A DNA stretch of 64,000 nt. It comes from Anomaloglossus baeobatrachus. Taxonomy: Eukaryota > Chordata > Amphibia > Anura > Aromobatidae. Position numbers and translations under genes: made by a program. Location of the stretch: positions 248,001 to 312,000 of the forward strand of contig NW_027445261.1 in assembly GCF_048569485.1 (NCBI RefSeq), written 5' to 3'. This document shows positions 12,345-24,952 of this stretch, in pieces (position 1 is the first letter of the stretch; each line of letters starts with the position of its first letter). The notes under the pieces were generated by a model. That model was not told where the DNA came from, made no database searches, and saw nothing but the letters and a program-made list of their open reading frames with translations.

Positions 12345-12575
12345 CAGTTTTTAGGCACTGAGATCGATACCAGAGGCATGGTCTTCCGCTTACCAGAGGA
12401 TAAGCTCAAAAGGCTAAGGGACATAATAGAAGGGTTTAGTGCTGTTAATAAGGTGGCATTAAGATAAATGAAATATATCTTCTCGGTCTTCTCGTTTTCT
12501 TGCTGAGTTGTGCCAATGGACAGAGTTTTTTCTAGACATTTGCTATTGGAAACTCAGGGAACCAAAGCTCCTGGA
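12345..12575 (+). mobile_element. DIRS-like retroelement fossil, left piece
   Basis: The plus strand carries amino-acid blocks typical of the RT thumb region of DIRS-type (tyrosine recombinase) retroelements, including a RLPEDKLKRL-type helix. The fossil is split by hAT-B, and its continuation with RNase H blocks lies at 26091-26435. It is broken and old. A mirrored copy of this left piece is at 54028-54260. Confidence 0.7.
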
Positions 12576-12906
12576 TAGAGTTGAGCGCGGTTCGTGGTTC
12601 GTGGTTCTCCAGTTCTAGGCTCGAGTGATTTTGGGGCATGTTCTAAATCGAACTAGAACTCGAGCTTTTTGCAAAAGCTCGATAGTTCTAGAAACGTTCG
12701 AGAACGGTTCTAGCAGCCAAAAAACAGCTAAATCATAGCTTGGTTTCTGCTGTAATAGTGTAAGTCACTCTGTGAATCAAACTATTATCACATTTCAGTG
12801 TATAGTGTGCGTGAACAGCGCCTTCAGATCACTGCTGTTTCTATAATGGCGATCGCCATTTTTTTTTTTTTTTCTTGTCTTCCTTCCCTAAGTGCGCGCG
12901 TCTTGT

Positions 12907-13024
12907 GGGGCGGGCCAGCATGTCAGCCAATCACAGACACACACACAGCTAAGTTGACTTTGAGCCAGAGAAGCAACGGCATGTGTGATAGGATCTGCAT
13001 GTCACATGTCCCTGCATTATAAAA
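12907..13024 (+). promoter_or_regulatory. Predicted hAT-B transposase promoter
   Basis: In sense orientation there is a GC box GGGGCGGG at 12907-12914, a CCAAT box at 12927-12931 and TATAAAA at 13018-13024, so transcription should start near 13050. This would place the whole 138-bp array in the 5' leader or in a first intron. The same elements recur on the minus strand near 53580-53700. Confidence 0.6.
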
Positions 13025-13384
13025 CCGGACATTTTCTTCACGGACGCCATTATCTGCCTTCTGCGTCTTTGGTGTCAGACATCACTGTCGCAGCTCCGTC
13101 CTCCTGAGTCCTATAGCCGATACAGCTGTATGCGCTGCATACACAGCGTTAGACAGCATAGGGAGAGCACTTTATAGCAGTCCTTTTAAGGGCTCAAACC
13201 GGCAGGGTCAGAGAGCCATAGGTGACAGGTCCTGCAAACAGCAACAGCATCTGTGTAGCCAAGGTCAGGGATTTCCTCCCTGCATTTCACCATTAGGAGG
13301 GAATAGAAAGGCAGGCTTCCATTCCTCTACCCAGAGCACCACAATCCTGCCACTGTACCCTCCTGTCCTCTGCACACTCCAACT

Positions 13385-16300
13385 CATTATAACTAAGCCA
13401 TTATACTAGCAAACACTCAGTGTACCTAGTGGCATCCTATCTGTGGCTATTGGACTTTGCTATAGTCCCACTAGTGCAAAGACATTTGCAGAGCACGTCT
13501 GCCTGCATTGCACACTCCAACTTTTTTAAACTAAGCAATTTTACTAGCAAACACTCAGTGTACCTAGTGGCATCCTATACGTGGCTATTGGACTTTGCTA
13601 TAGTCCCACTAGTGCCAAGACATTTGCAGAGCGCATCTGCCTGCGTTGCACACTCCAACTAATTTTAACTTAGCCATTATACTAGCAAACACTCAGTGTA
13701 CCTAGTGGCATCCTATACGTGGCTATTGGACTTTGCTATAGTCCCACTAGTGCCAAGACATTTGCAGAGCGCATCTGCCTGCGTTGCACACTCCAACTAA
13801 TTATAAGTAAGCCATTATACTAGCAAACACTCAGTGTACCTAGTGGCATCCTATCTGTGGCTATTGGACTTTGCTATAGTCCCACTAGTGCAAAGACATT
13901 TGCAGAGCACGTCTGCCTGCATTGCACACTCCAACTTTTTTAAACTAAGCAATTTTACTAGCAAACACTCAGTGTACCTAGTGGCATCCTATACGTGGCT
14001 ATTGGACTTTGCCATAGTCCCACTAGTGCCAAGACATTTGCAGAGCGCATCTGCCTGCGTTGCACACTCCAACTAATTATAAGTAAGCCATTATACTAGC
14101 AAACACTCAGTGTACCTAGTGGCATCCTATCTGTGGCTATTGGACTTTGCTATAGTCCCACTAGTGCAAAGACATTTGCAGAGCACGTCTGCCTGCATTG
14201 CACACTCCAACTTTTTTAAACTAAGCAATTTTACTAGCAAACACTCAGTGTACCTAGTGGCATCCTATACGTGGCTATTGGACCTTGCTATAGTCCCACT
14301 AGTGCCAAGACATTTGCAGAGCGCATCTGCCTGCGTTGCACACTCCAACTAATTATAAGTAAGCCATTATACTAGCAAACACTCAGTGTACCTAGTGGCA
14401 TCCTATACGTGGCTATTGGACCTTGCTATAGTCCCACTAGTGCCAAGACATTTGCAGAGCGCATCTGCCTGCGTTGCACACTCCAACTAATTATAAGTAA
14501 GCCATTATACTAGCAAACACTCAGTGTACCTAGTGGCATCCTATCTGTGGCTATTGGACTTTGCTATAGTCCCACTAGTGCCAAGACATTTGCAGAGCGC
14601 ATCTGCCTGCGTTGCACACTCCAACTAATTATAAGTAAGCCATTATACTAGCAAACACTCAGTGTACCTAGTGGCATCCTATACGTGGCTATTGGACCTT
14701 GCTATAGTCCCACTAGTGCCAAGACATTTGCAGAGCGCATCTGCCTGCGTTGCACACTCCAACTAATTATAAGTAAGCCATTATACTAGCAAACACTCAG
14801 TGTACCTAGTGGCATCCTATATGTGGCTATTGGACCTTGCTATAGTCCCACTAGTGCCAAGACATTTGCAGAGCGCATCTGCCTGCGTTGCACACTCCAA
14901 CTAATTATAAGTAAGCCATTATACTAGCAAAAACTCAGTGTACCTAGTGGCATCCTATCTGTGGCTATTGGACTTTGCTATAGTCCCACTAGTGCAAAGA
15001 CATTTGCAGAGCACGTCTGCCTGCATTGCACACTCCAACTTTTTTAAACTAAGCAATTTTACTAGCAAACACTCAGTGTACCTAGTGGCATCCTATACGT
15101 GGCTATTGGACTTTGCTATAGTCCCACTAGTGCCAAGACATTTGCAGAGCGCATCTGCCTGCGTTGCACACTCCAACTAATTTTAACTTAGCCATTATAC
15201 TAGCAAACACTCAGTGTACCTAGTGGCATCCTATACGTGGCTATTGGACTTTGCTATAGTCCCACTAGTGCCAAGACATTTGCAGAGCGCATCTGCCTGC
15301 GTTGCACACTCCAACTAATTATAAGTAAGCCATTATACTAGCAAACACTCAGTGTACCTAGTGGCATCCTATACGTGGCTATTGGACCTTGCTATAGTCC
15401 CACTAGTGCCAAGACATTTGCAGAGCGCATCTGCCTGCGTTGCACTCTCCAACTAATTATAAGTAAGCCATTATACTAGCAAACACTCAGTGTACCTAGT
15501 GGCATCCTATACGTGGCTATTGGACTTTGCTATAGTCCCACTAGTGCCAAGACATTTGCAGAGCGCATCTGCCTGCGTTGCACACTCCAACTAATTATAA
15601 GTAAGCCATTATACTAGCAAACACTCAGTGTACCTAGTGGCATCCTATACGTGGCTATTGGACCTTGCTATAGTCCCACTAGTGCCAAGACATTTGCAGA
15701 GCGCATCTGCCTGCGTTGCACACTCCAACTAATTATAAGTAAGCCATTATACTAGCAAACACTCAGTGTACCTAGTGGCATCCTATACGTGGCTATTGGA
15801 CTTTGCTATAGTCCCACTAGTGCCAAGACATTTGCAGAGCGCATCTGCCTGCGTTGCACACTCCAACTAATTATAAGTAAGCCATTATACTAGCAAACAC
15901 TCAGTGTACCTAGTGGCATCCTATACGTGGCTATTGGACTTTGCTATAGTCCCACTAGTGCCAAGACATTTGCAGAGCGCATCTGCCTGCGTTGCACACT
16001 CCAACTAATTTTAACTTAGCCATTATACTAGCAAACACTCAGTGTACCTAGTGGCATCCTATACGTGGCTATTGGACTTTGCTATAGTCCCACTAGTGCC
16101 AAGACATTTGCAGAGCGTATCTGCCTGCGTTGCACACTCCAACTAATTATAAGTAAGCCATTATACTAGCAAACACTCAGTGTACCTAGTGGCATCCTAT
16201 ACGTGGCTATTGGACTTTGCTATAGTCCCACTAGTGCCAAGACATTTGCAGAGCGCATCTGCCTGCGTTGCACACTCCAACTAATTTTAACTTAGCCATT

Positions 16301-16425
16301 ATACTAGCAAACACTCAGTGTACCTAGTGGCATCCTATACGTGGCTATTGGACTTTGCTATAGTCCCACTAGTGCCAAGACATTTGCAGAGCGCATCTGC
16401 CTGCGTTGCACACTCCAACTCATTA
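13385..16425. repeat. 138-bp tandem array, 22 copies, 5' of hAT-B transposase
   Basis: There are twenty-two units of 138 bp; the anchor TACCTAGTGGCATCCTAT recurs at exact 138-bp steps from 13420 to 16318. A minority variant has TTTTTTAAACTAAGCAATT in place of AATTATAAGTAAGCCATT. Because 138 is a multiple of three, the array gives chains of 80-codon open frames that are not real genes. The array lies between the promoter and the transposase ATG. The other copies have 17 units (44302-46640) and about 19 units (50590-53215). Confidence 0.95.
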
Positions 16426-16559
16426 TAACTAAGTTGCATTGTCAGGGATATTTATTCTTTATTATTCTGCTGTTAATAAAGCTAGACCACCACTGCAATC
16501 TTCACCACCTCTCAATTTTTACTACCACATTTTCAGTCCACAATCTTGTCGCAATCAAC

Positions 16560-19500
16560 ATGAGTGGCAAAATGACAGATGCTGGTGGAAAGGGGAAGAG
16601 GCGTGGTGGAAAAGGCAAAAAAGGTTTTGTCTGTGGGGAAAGTGGCAAAGCTCCATTATCATCTGCTGAAGATAGACCATCTACCAGCAAAAGTAAGATG
16701 TCTACTACTTACCGTGGACAATCCGATGTGCTCCCTTTTTTACGGACACGAACAACAGGAAGAAAGGTAGATGATGGGCAAAAAAGGAAAATGCTTGAAT
16801 GGATCTCAAGTGGTCCAACAAGTGCCCTCTCAGCCACTTCAAGTACCGCATCCAAAAAACACCAGTCCTCTGAGTTGTCATCCCAATCACACTTGATTTC
16901 TCCCAGCTCTGAAGTCTCCATCAGCCCTGCACAGTATGGTGGAACTGAGATGGCTGAGTCTGCAGAGCTGTTCAGTCACACTATAGCCTGGGAATCAGAG
17001 GTCTGCTCCCAAGCTACAGTGAGTACAGAACAGGAAATGGTCTGCAGTGATGCCCAGAACCTTTGTGACTCTGATTCAGGCCGTGAGGACCAAGTTTCTG
17101 AGCATAATGTTGACCCTTTGTCACAAACTGTAACACCTGTGGTTATAGACAATGAGGAACATACTGATGAAGATGAGACGCAGATACCCGATTGGGATGA
17201 CAACTTAAATATTCGGTCAGGGCAAGAAGAGGCTCGGTCTGAGGGGGAGGGGAGTGCAAACACAACAATTGATGATGAAGTTCTAGATCCCACCTACTGT
17301 CAACCCCCAGTCAGGCACTCGAGGAGGTCAACAGAGGCGGTGGAGGAGGATGCAACCGACGACGAAGTTACCTTGCGCCTTCCTGGACAGAGTCGGAGCA
17401 CTGGTAGCACGTCTACAACTGCATCCTCAGCCACCACTCTGCCTATGAGCATTATTCGGGGTGGATCAACAGGTCGCATGGCCTCTAAGCCTTGCCTAGC
17501 CTGGTCCTTTTTTGACATAGAAAAAGATCGCCCAAATCATGTGATATGTAAAATTTGTCATGATTCTCTTAGTAGAGGTCAAAACCTCAGCAGTTTGACA
17601 ACTTCTTCCATGAATCGTCACATGAATAAATATCATAGGTCCCGGTGGGAAGCTCACTGTGCTGCAATGCTGCAAGAGCGAACCATCCACCGCCCGCCCC
17701 TGCCAGTGCATCCGCGCGCTCTTCATCTTCTAGGACTGTGGGGACAGCTGTCACACCTGTTTTTCCACGCCAAACTTCCACCACTGTAACCGCAACAGGC
17801 AGTTTGCTTGTAAGGTCGTCAGTTGGTTTGGAAGGGGAAACAAGTGAGTGTGTACAGCTCTCTCAGACATCGATAGCACCAACGTTGGATGAAGGCAACA
17901 TCATGTCTCCGCCTGCACTTTCCTCACAAACCTGCATTTTTCCAGGGACACCCTACTCAACACCGTCTACAAACAGCAGCCAGATCTCTGTCCCTCAGAT
18001 GTGGTCAAATAAAAGGCCACTTCCTCCGACCCATGACAAAGCTAAGAGGTTGACTCTATCCCTCTGTAAGCTGTTGGCTACCGAAATGCTGCCTTTCCGC
18101 CTAGTGGACACACAGGATTTTAGAGACCTTATGTCTGTCGCTGTGCCCCAGTACCAGATGCCTAGTCGCCACTACTTCTCTAAGAAAGGTGTGCCCGCGC
18201 TACACCAGCATGTCGCACACAACATCACCGCTTCCTTGAGAAACTCTGTGTGTGAACGGGTGCATTTCACCACCGATACTTGGACCAGTAAGCATGGACA
18301 GGGACGTTACATGTCGCTGACTGGGCACTGGGTAACTATGGTGATAGATGGTGAAGGGTCTGCTGCACAAGTCTTGCCGTCCCCACGACTTGTGTGTCAA
18401 TCCTCTGTCTGTCCAAGTTCCGCCACAGCTTCTGCATCCTCCACCTCATCTGGGTCCTCCACCTCCGCCCCAAGCCTGCCTGGTCAGGCCACCAGCGTTC
18501 TCACTGCGCAGAAGGAATCACGCACGCCTCATTACTATGCTGGCAGCAGTGCGCAACGGCATCAGGCGGTCTTTAGCTTGACATGTCTTGGGAATAAGAG
18601 TCACACAGCTGAGGAGTTGTGGTCAGCTCTGCGGTCCGAGTTTAATAAATGGTTGTCTCCACTCAACCTGCAGCCTGGTAAGGCCGTGTGCGACAATGCT
18701 GCAAACCTGGGTGCGGCACTTCGCCTGGGCATTGTGACACACGTACCTTGTATGGCTCACGTGTTGAACCTTGTCGTCCAGCAATTTTTAACACACTATC
18801 CCGGCCTAGATGGCCTTCTGAACAGGGCACGAAAACTGTCAGCTCACTTCCGCCGTTCAAGCGCCGCAGCAGAGCGACTTGCATCGCTCCAGAAGTCTTT
18901 CGGCCTGCCGGTTCATCGCCTGAAATGCGATGTGGCGACACGCTGGAATTCAACTCTCCACATGTTACAGCGACTGTGGCAGCACCGCAGAGCCCTGGTG
19001 CAATACGTCATGACGTATAGCCTGGGCCAACGAGATGCAGAGGTGGGGCAGATCACCCTGATGGAGTGGTCTCAGATCAAGGACCTATGCACCCTTCTGC
19101 ACAGTTTCGACATGGCGACGAATATGTTTAGCTCTGACAATGCCATTATCAGCATGACGATTCCAGTCATTTACATGCTGGAGCACACGCTAAACACTAT
19201 TCGGAGTCAGGGGGTGGGACAACATGAAGGGGAGGAACTACAGGAGGATTCATATGCGCAAGGGACAACAACATCACCAAGGTCCAGACGTTCATCATCA
19301 CCAACGCAGCAGGCATGGGACCATGGGGAACAGGGATCGACAAGGGCGCATAGTAGCAGGCGAAATGTTGAGCAAGGTGCAGGAGAACATGAAGAAATGG
19401 AGGACGAACTGTCCATGGACATGGAAGACTCAGCGGATGAGGGAGACCTTGGTCAAATTTCAGTTGAAAGAGGTTGGGGGGAGATGTCAGAGGAAGAAAG

Positions 19501-20281
19501 AACGGGTAGCACCTCTATGCCACAAACACAGCGTGGACTTGGTCCGCATGGCTGCGCAAGACACATGAGTGCCTTTTTGTTGCACTACCTCCAACATGAC
19601 AGTCGTATTGTCAAAATTAGAAGTGATGATGACTACTGGATTGCCACACTATTAGATCCCCGGTACAAGTCCAAATTTTGTGACATAATTCCAGCCATAG
19701 AAAGGGACGCACGTATGCAGGAGTATCAGCAGAAGCTGTTACTCGATCTTAGCTCGGCTTTTCCACCAAATAACCGTGCAGGTGCAGGGAGGGAATCTCC
19801 CAGTTGTAACTTGACAAACATGGGACGGTCTCGTCATCTTCAACAGTCTACCCGTACCAGTAGGACCGTATCTGGTGCCGGTAACAGCAATTTTATGGAA
19901 TCTTTTCATAATTTTTTTAGACCCTCTTTTGCAAGGCCACCAGAGACAACAAGTCTGACACATACTCAACGGCTGGAGAGGATGATACAGGAGTATCTCC
20001 AAATGAACATCGATGCCATGACTGTGCAACTGGAGCCTTGCTCCTTTTGGGCTTCAAACCTGGAAAAATGGCCAGAGCTCTCCAGTTACGCCTTGGAGAT
20101 TTTGTCGTGTCCAGCTGCCAGCGTTGTCTCTGAACGTGTATTCAGTGCTGCTGGGTGTGTGCTGACAGATAAGCGCACGCGTCTGTCCAGTGACAATGTG
20201 GACAGACTGACGTTCATCAAAATGAACAAGTCATGGATCCAGAAGGAATTTACTACCCCTGTGTCATCCTGGGGAGAGTAA
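16560..20281 (+). pseudogene. hAT-B transposase (single frameshift)
   Basis: The likely start is the ATG at 16560 (MSGKMTDAGG). A longer open frame upstream is array read-through beginning at GTG. The N-terminal part is Ser/Thr-rich and acidic. A BED zinc finger spans about residues 315-360 (W, CxxC, HxxxxH). The catalytic core shows FTTDTWTS (Asp codon 18275-18277), VCDNAANL (Asp codon 18692-18694) and SERVFSAAG (Glu codon 20132-20134), then the hAT C-terminal dimerisation block ending in KMNKSW. The frame shifts once between about 17645 and 17789, just after the finger. The same shift is present in the 46772-50365 copy, so it predates their duplication unless the family uses frameshifting or a small intron there. 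Confidence 0.9.
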
Positions 20282-20299
20282 ATGCTTGTTGATTTGGAA

Positions 20300-23120
20300 T
20301 GTGCTTGATGCAAATCAAAACATCCTGTTTGCAACTAGGGCCCAAGTGCTGCCACTGATGGGGTGGGTGTCTGTGTGGCCCAATTTTTGGAAAAAAGGGA
20401 GACTCCGCTTGGAGTAACCCTTGCTTGCTGTGTTTTTAAAAGAAGCCAAGATGAACAGAGCTGGGATCAGGAAAGACTTTGCTACCTACCCCGGTGTCAT
20501 CCTGGGGACGGTTAAGAATAGCGTATTTTTGAATGTGCTTGATGCAAATCAAAACATCCTGTTTGCAACTAGGGCCCAAGTGCTGCCACTGATGGGTTGG
20601 GTGTCTGTGTGGCCCAATTTTTGGAAAAAAGGGAGACTCCGCTTGGAGTAACCCTTGCTTGCTGTGTTTTTAAAAGAAGCCAAGATGAACAGAGCTGGGA
20701 TCAGGAAAGACTTTGCTACCTACCCCGGTGTCATCCTGGGGACGGTTAAGAATAGCGTATTTTTGAATGTGCTTGATGCAAATGTAGCTGTGAAGTGTAC
20801 AACTGGGGCACAACTGCTGCCACTGAAGGGGTGGGTGTGTGTGGGGCCCAATTTTTGGAAAAAAGGGAGACTCCGCTTGGAGTAACCCTTGCTTGCTGTG
20901 TTTTTAAAAGAAGCCAAGATGAACAGAGCTGGGATCAGGAAAGACTTTGCTACCTACCCCGGTGTCATCCTGGGGACGGTTAATTATGGCGTATTTTTGA
21001 ATGTGCTTGATGCAAATCAAAACATCCTGTTTGCAACTAGGGCCCAAGTGCTGCCACTGATGGGGTGGGTGTCTGTGTGGCCCAATTTTTGGAAAAAAGG
21101 GAGACTCCGCTTGGAGTAACCCTTGCTTGCTGTGTTTTTAAAAGAAGCCAAGATGAACAGAGCTGGGATCAGGAAAGACTTTGCTACCTACCCCGGTGTC
21201 ATCCTGGGGACGGTTAAGAATAGCGTATTTTTGAATGTGCTTGATGCAAATGTAGCTGTGAAGTGTACAACTGGGGCACAACTGCTGCCACTGAAGGGGT
21301 GGGTGTGTGTGGGGCCCAATTTTTGGAAAAAAGGGAGACTCCGCTTGGAGTAACCCTTGCTTGCTGTGTTTTTAAAAGAAGCCAAGATGAACAGAGCTGG
21401 GATCAGGAAAGACTTTGCTACCTACCCCGGTGTCATCCTGGGGACGGTTAATTATGGCGTATTTTTGAATGTGCTTGATGCAAATCAAAACATCCTGTTT
21501 GCAACTAGGGCCCAAGTGCTGCCACTGATGGGGTGGGTGTCTGTGTGGCCCAATTTTTGGAAAAAAGGGAGACTCCGCTTGGAGTAACCCTTGCTTGCTG
21601 TGTTTTTAAAAGAAGCCAAGATGAACAGAGCTGGGATCAGGAAAGACTTTGCTACCTACCCCAGTGTCATCCTGGGGACGGTTAATTATGGCGTATTTTT
21701 GAATGTGCTTGATGCAAATCAAAACATCCTGTTTGCAAGTAGGGCCCAAGTGCTGCCACTGATGGGGTGGGTGTCTGTGTGGCCCAATTTTTGGAAAAAA
21801 GGGAGACTCCGCTTGGAGTAACCCTTGCTTGCTGTGTTTTTAAAAGAAGCCAAGATGAACAGAGCTGGGATCAGGAAAGACTTTGCTACCTACCCCGGTG
21901 TCATCCTGGGGACGGTTAAGAATAGCGTATTTTTGAATGTGCTTGATGCAAATGTAGCTGTGAAGTGTACAACTGGGGCACAACTGCTGCCACTGAAGGG
22001 GTGGGTGTGTGTGGGGCCCAATTTTTGGAAAAAAGGGAGACTCCGCTTGGAGTAACCCTTGCTTGCTGTGTTTTTAAAAGAAGCCAAGATGAACAGAGCT
22101 GGGATCAGGAAAGACTTTGCTACCTACCCCGGTGTCATCCTGGGGACGGTTAATTATGGCGTATTTTTGAATGTGCTTGATGCAAATCAAAACATCCTGT
22201 TTGCAACTAGGGCCCAAGTGCTGCCACTGATGGGGTGGGTGTCTGTGTGGCCCAATTTTTGGAAAAAAGGGAGACTCCGCTTGGAGTAACCCTTGCTTGC
22301 TGTGTTTTTAAAAGAAGCCAAGATGAACAGAGCTGGGATCAGGAAAGACTTTGCTACCTACCCCGGTGTCATCCTGGGGACGGTTAATTATGGCGAATTT
22401 TGGAATGTGCTTGATGCAAATCAAAACATCCTGTTTGCAACTAGGGCCCAAGTGCTGCCACTGATGGGGTGGGTGTCTGTGTGGCCCAATTTTTGGAAAA
22501 AAGGGAGACTCCGCTTGGAGTAACCCTTGCTTGCTGTGTTTTTAAAAGAAGCCAAGATGAACAAGTCATGGGTCAGCAAAGACTTTATCTACCTACCCCG
22601 GTGTCATCCTGGGGACGGATAAGAATGGCGTATTTTTGAATGTGCTTGATGCAAATCAAAACATCCTGTTTGCAACTAGGGCCCAAGTGCTGCCACTGAT
22701 GGGGTGGGTGTCTGTGTGGCCCAATTTTTGGAAAAAAGGGAGACTCCGCTTGGAGTAACCCTTGCTTGCTGTGTTTTTAAAAGAAGCCAAGATGAACAGA
22801 GCTGGGATCAGGAAAGACTTTGCTACCTACCCCGGTGTCATCCTGGGGACGGTTAATTATGGCGTATTTTTGAATGTGCTTGATGCAAATCAAAACATCC
22901 TGTTTGCAACTAGGGCCCAAGTGCTGCCACTGATGGGGTGGGTGTCTGTGTGGCCCAATTTTTGGAAAAAAGGGAGACTCCGCTTGGAGTAACCCTTGCT
23001 TGCTGTGTTTTTAAAAGAAGCCAAGATGAACAGAGCTGGGATCAGGAAAGACTTTGCTACCTACCCCGGTGTCATCCTGGGGACGGTTAATTATGGCGTA
23101 TTTTTGAATGTGCTTGATGC
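20300..23120. repeat. 234-bp tandem array 3' of hAT-B transposase, first part
   Basis: About 12 units of 234 bp run until the CR1 insertion. Two unit types alternate irregularly. Type A carries CAAATCAAAACATCCTG. Type B carries AATGTAGCTGTGAAGTG (units near 20783, 21251 and 21953). B-A dimers of 468 bp repeat almost exactly. Each unit includes a block homologous to the last 20 or so codons of the transposase (AAGATGAACA ... GTCATCCTGGGGA), so the unit was founded from the gene's 3' end plus 3' UTR. The variant at 22556, starting ATGAACAAGTCATGGGTCAG, is closest to the gene. Confidence 0.95.
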
Positions 23121-23125
23121 AAATC

Positions 23126-24952
23126 CAACCTGCTGAATGACTTTTTTTCTACGGTTTTTATACAAGAAAATGCCATGGCAGATGACATGACCAGTGATGC
23201 CATAAATTCACCCTTGAATATTACCTGCTTAACCCAGCAGGAAGTACGCCGCCGCCTCGAAATCACTAAGGTTGACAAATCTCCGGGCCCGGATGGCATA
23301 CACCCCAGAGTACTACAGGAATTGAGTTCTGTGATAGATAGACCATTATTTTTAATCTTCTCAGATTCCTTAATAACAGGGTCGGTACCGCAGGACTGGC
23401 GCATAGCAAATGTGGTGCCAATATTCAAAAAGGGGACAAAAACTGAGCCGGGAAATTATAGGCCGGTAAGTTTAACCTCTACGGTTGGTAAAATCCTTGA
23501 GGGTTTCTTGAGAGATGCTATACTGGAGTATCTCAAGAAAAATAACCTTATGACAGAGTATCAACATGGGTTTATGAGGGATCGATCCTGTCAAACTAAT
23601 TTGATCAGCTTCTATGAAGAGGTAAGTTCAAGCCTGGACCAGGGAAATGCAGTGGATGTTGTGTATATGGACTTTTCAAAAGCTTTTGATACGGTGCCAC
23701 ACAAAAGGTTAGTACATAAAATGAGAATAATGGGGATAGGGGAAAATATGTGTAACTGGGTTAAAAACTGGCTCAGTGATAGGAAACAAAGGGTGGTTAT
23801 TAATGGTACGTACTCGGACTGGGTCTCAGTTCATAGTGGGGTACCACAGGGGTCAGTATTGGGCCCGCTTCTTTTCAACATATTTATAAATGACCTTGTT
23901 GGGGGCATGCGGAGTAGAATTTCAATATTTGCAGATGATACTAAACTCTGCAGGGTAATCAATACAGAGGAGGATAATTTTATATTACAGGGAGATTTAT
24001 GTAAATTGGAGGATTGGGCTGAGAAGTGGCAATTGAAGTTTAATGTAGATAAATGTAAGGTCATGCACTTGGGTAGAGGAAATAACATTTATGATTATGT
24101 ACTTAATTGTAGAACACTGGGTAAAACAGACACAGAAAAAGACTTGGGTGTATGGGTGGATGGTAAACTTCACTTTAGTGGACAGTGTCAGGCAGCTGCT
24201 GCCAGGGCTAATAAAATAATGGGATGTATTAAAAGAGGTATAAGTGTTCATGAAAAAAAATATAGTTCTACCTCTGTACAAGTCACTAGTGCGACCGCAC
24301 TTAGAATACTGTGTACAATTCTGGTCACCGATATATAAGAAGGACATAGCTGAACTGGAGAGGGTGCAAAGAAGAGCGACCAAGATTATTAGAGGAATGG
24401 GGGGGCTGCAATACGAAGACAGGTTATTAAACTTGGGGTTATTTAGTCTGGAAAAACGAAGGCTTAGGGGAGATCTAATCACAATGTATAAATATATGAG
24501 GGGACAGTACAGAGACCTTTCCAAAGATCTATTTACACCTAGGCCTGCGACTGGAACACGGGGGCATCCGCTACGTCTTGAGGAAAGAAGGTTTAATCAT
24601 AATCACAGACGAGGATTCTTTACTGTACGAGCAGTGAGACTATGGAACTCTCTGCCGCATGATGTTGTAATGAGTGATTCACTACTAACATTTAAGCAGA
24701 GCCTGGATGCCTTTCTTGAAAAATTTAATATAACCAGTTATGTATATTAGATTTTATGACAGGGTATTGATCCAGGGAACTAGTCTGATTGCCGGATGTG
24801 GAGTCAGGAAGGAAATTTTTTCCCCATTGGAACTTGTTTGCCACATTGGGGTTTTTTGCCTTCCTCTGGATCAACATGTTAGGCTACGGGTTGAACTAGA
24901 TGGACTTAGAGTCTCCCTTCAACCTTAAAAACTATGATACTATGATACTATG
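23126..24952 (+). mobile_element. CR1 LINE, 5'-truncated, inside hAT-B array
   Basis: This 1.8-kb 3' portion of a CR1 non-LTR retrotransposon starts within ORF2 and ends in the characteristic octamer tail (ATACTATG repeated). It is flanked by a 5-bp direct repeat AAATC (23121-23125 and 24953-24957) derived from the 234-bp unit. The ORF2 part shows PGPDGIHP, the RT palm with FADDTKLC, and the C-terminal SLEKRRLRGD block. It is nearly identical to the longer copy at 38121-41764, so it is a young insertion. Confidence 0.95.
23175..24750 (+). pseudogene. CR1 ORF2 fragment (reverse transcriptase), one frameshift
   Basis: This encodes the RT domain and C-terminal region of CR1 ORF2. It is open from 23175 to 24338 and then continues in another frame to the stop at 24750. 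The shift coincides with a run of eight A at about 24251-24258, where the other CR1 copy has seven, so it is a one-base homopolymer gain. Other differences from the 38319-41267 ORF2 are a handful of substitutions. The endonuclease domain is missing because of 5' truncation. Confidence 0.9.

Noticed and set aside
13420-16340. Series of 80-codon open frames in the 138-bp array
   Set aside because: They arise because the unit length is 46 codons without a stop in one frame. They repeat identically and have no gene signals.
16341-16559. Upstream extension of the hAT-B transposase frame
   Set aside because: It begins at GTG within the last 138-bp unit and reads array sequence. The ATG at 16560 has the better context.
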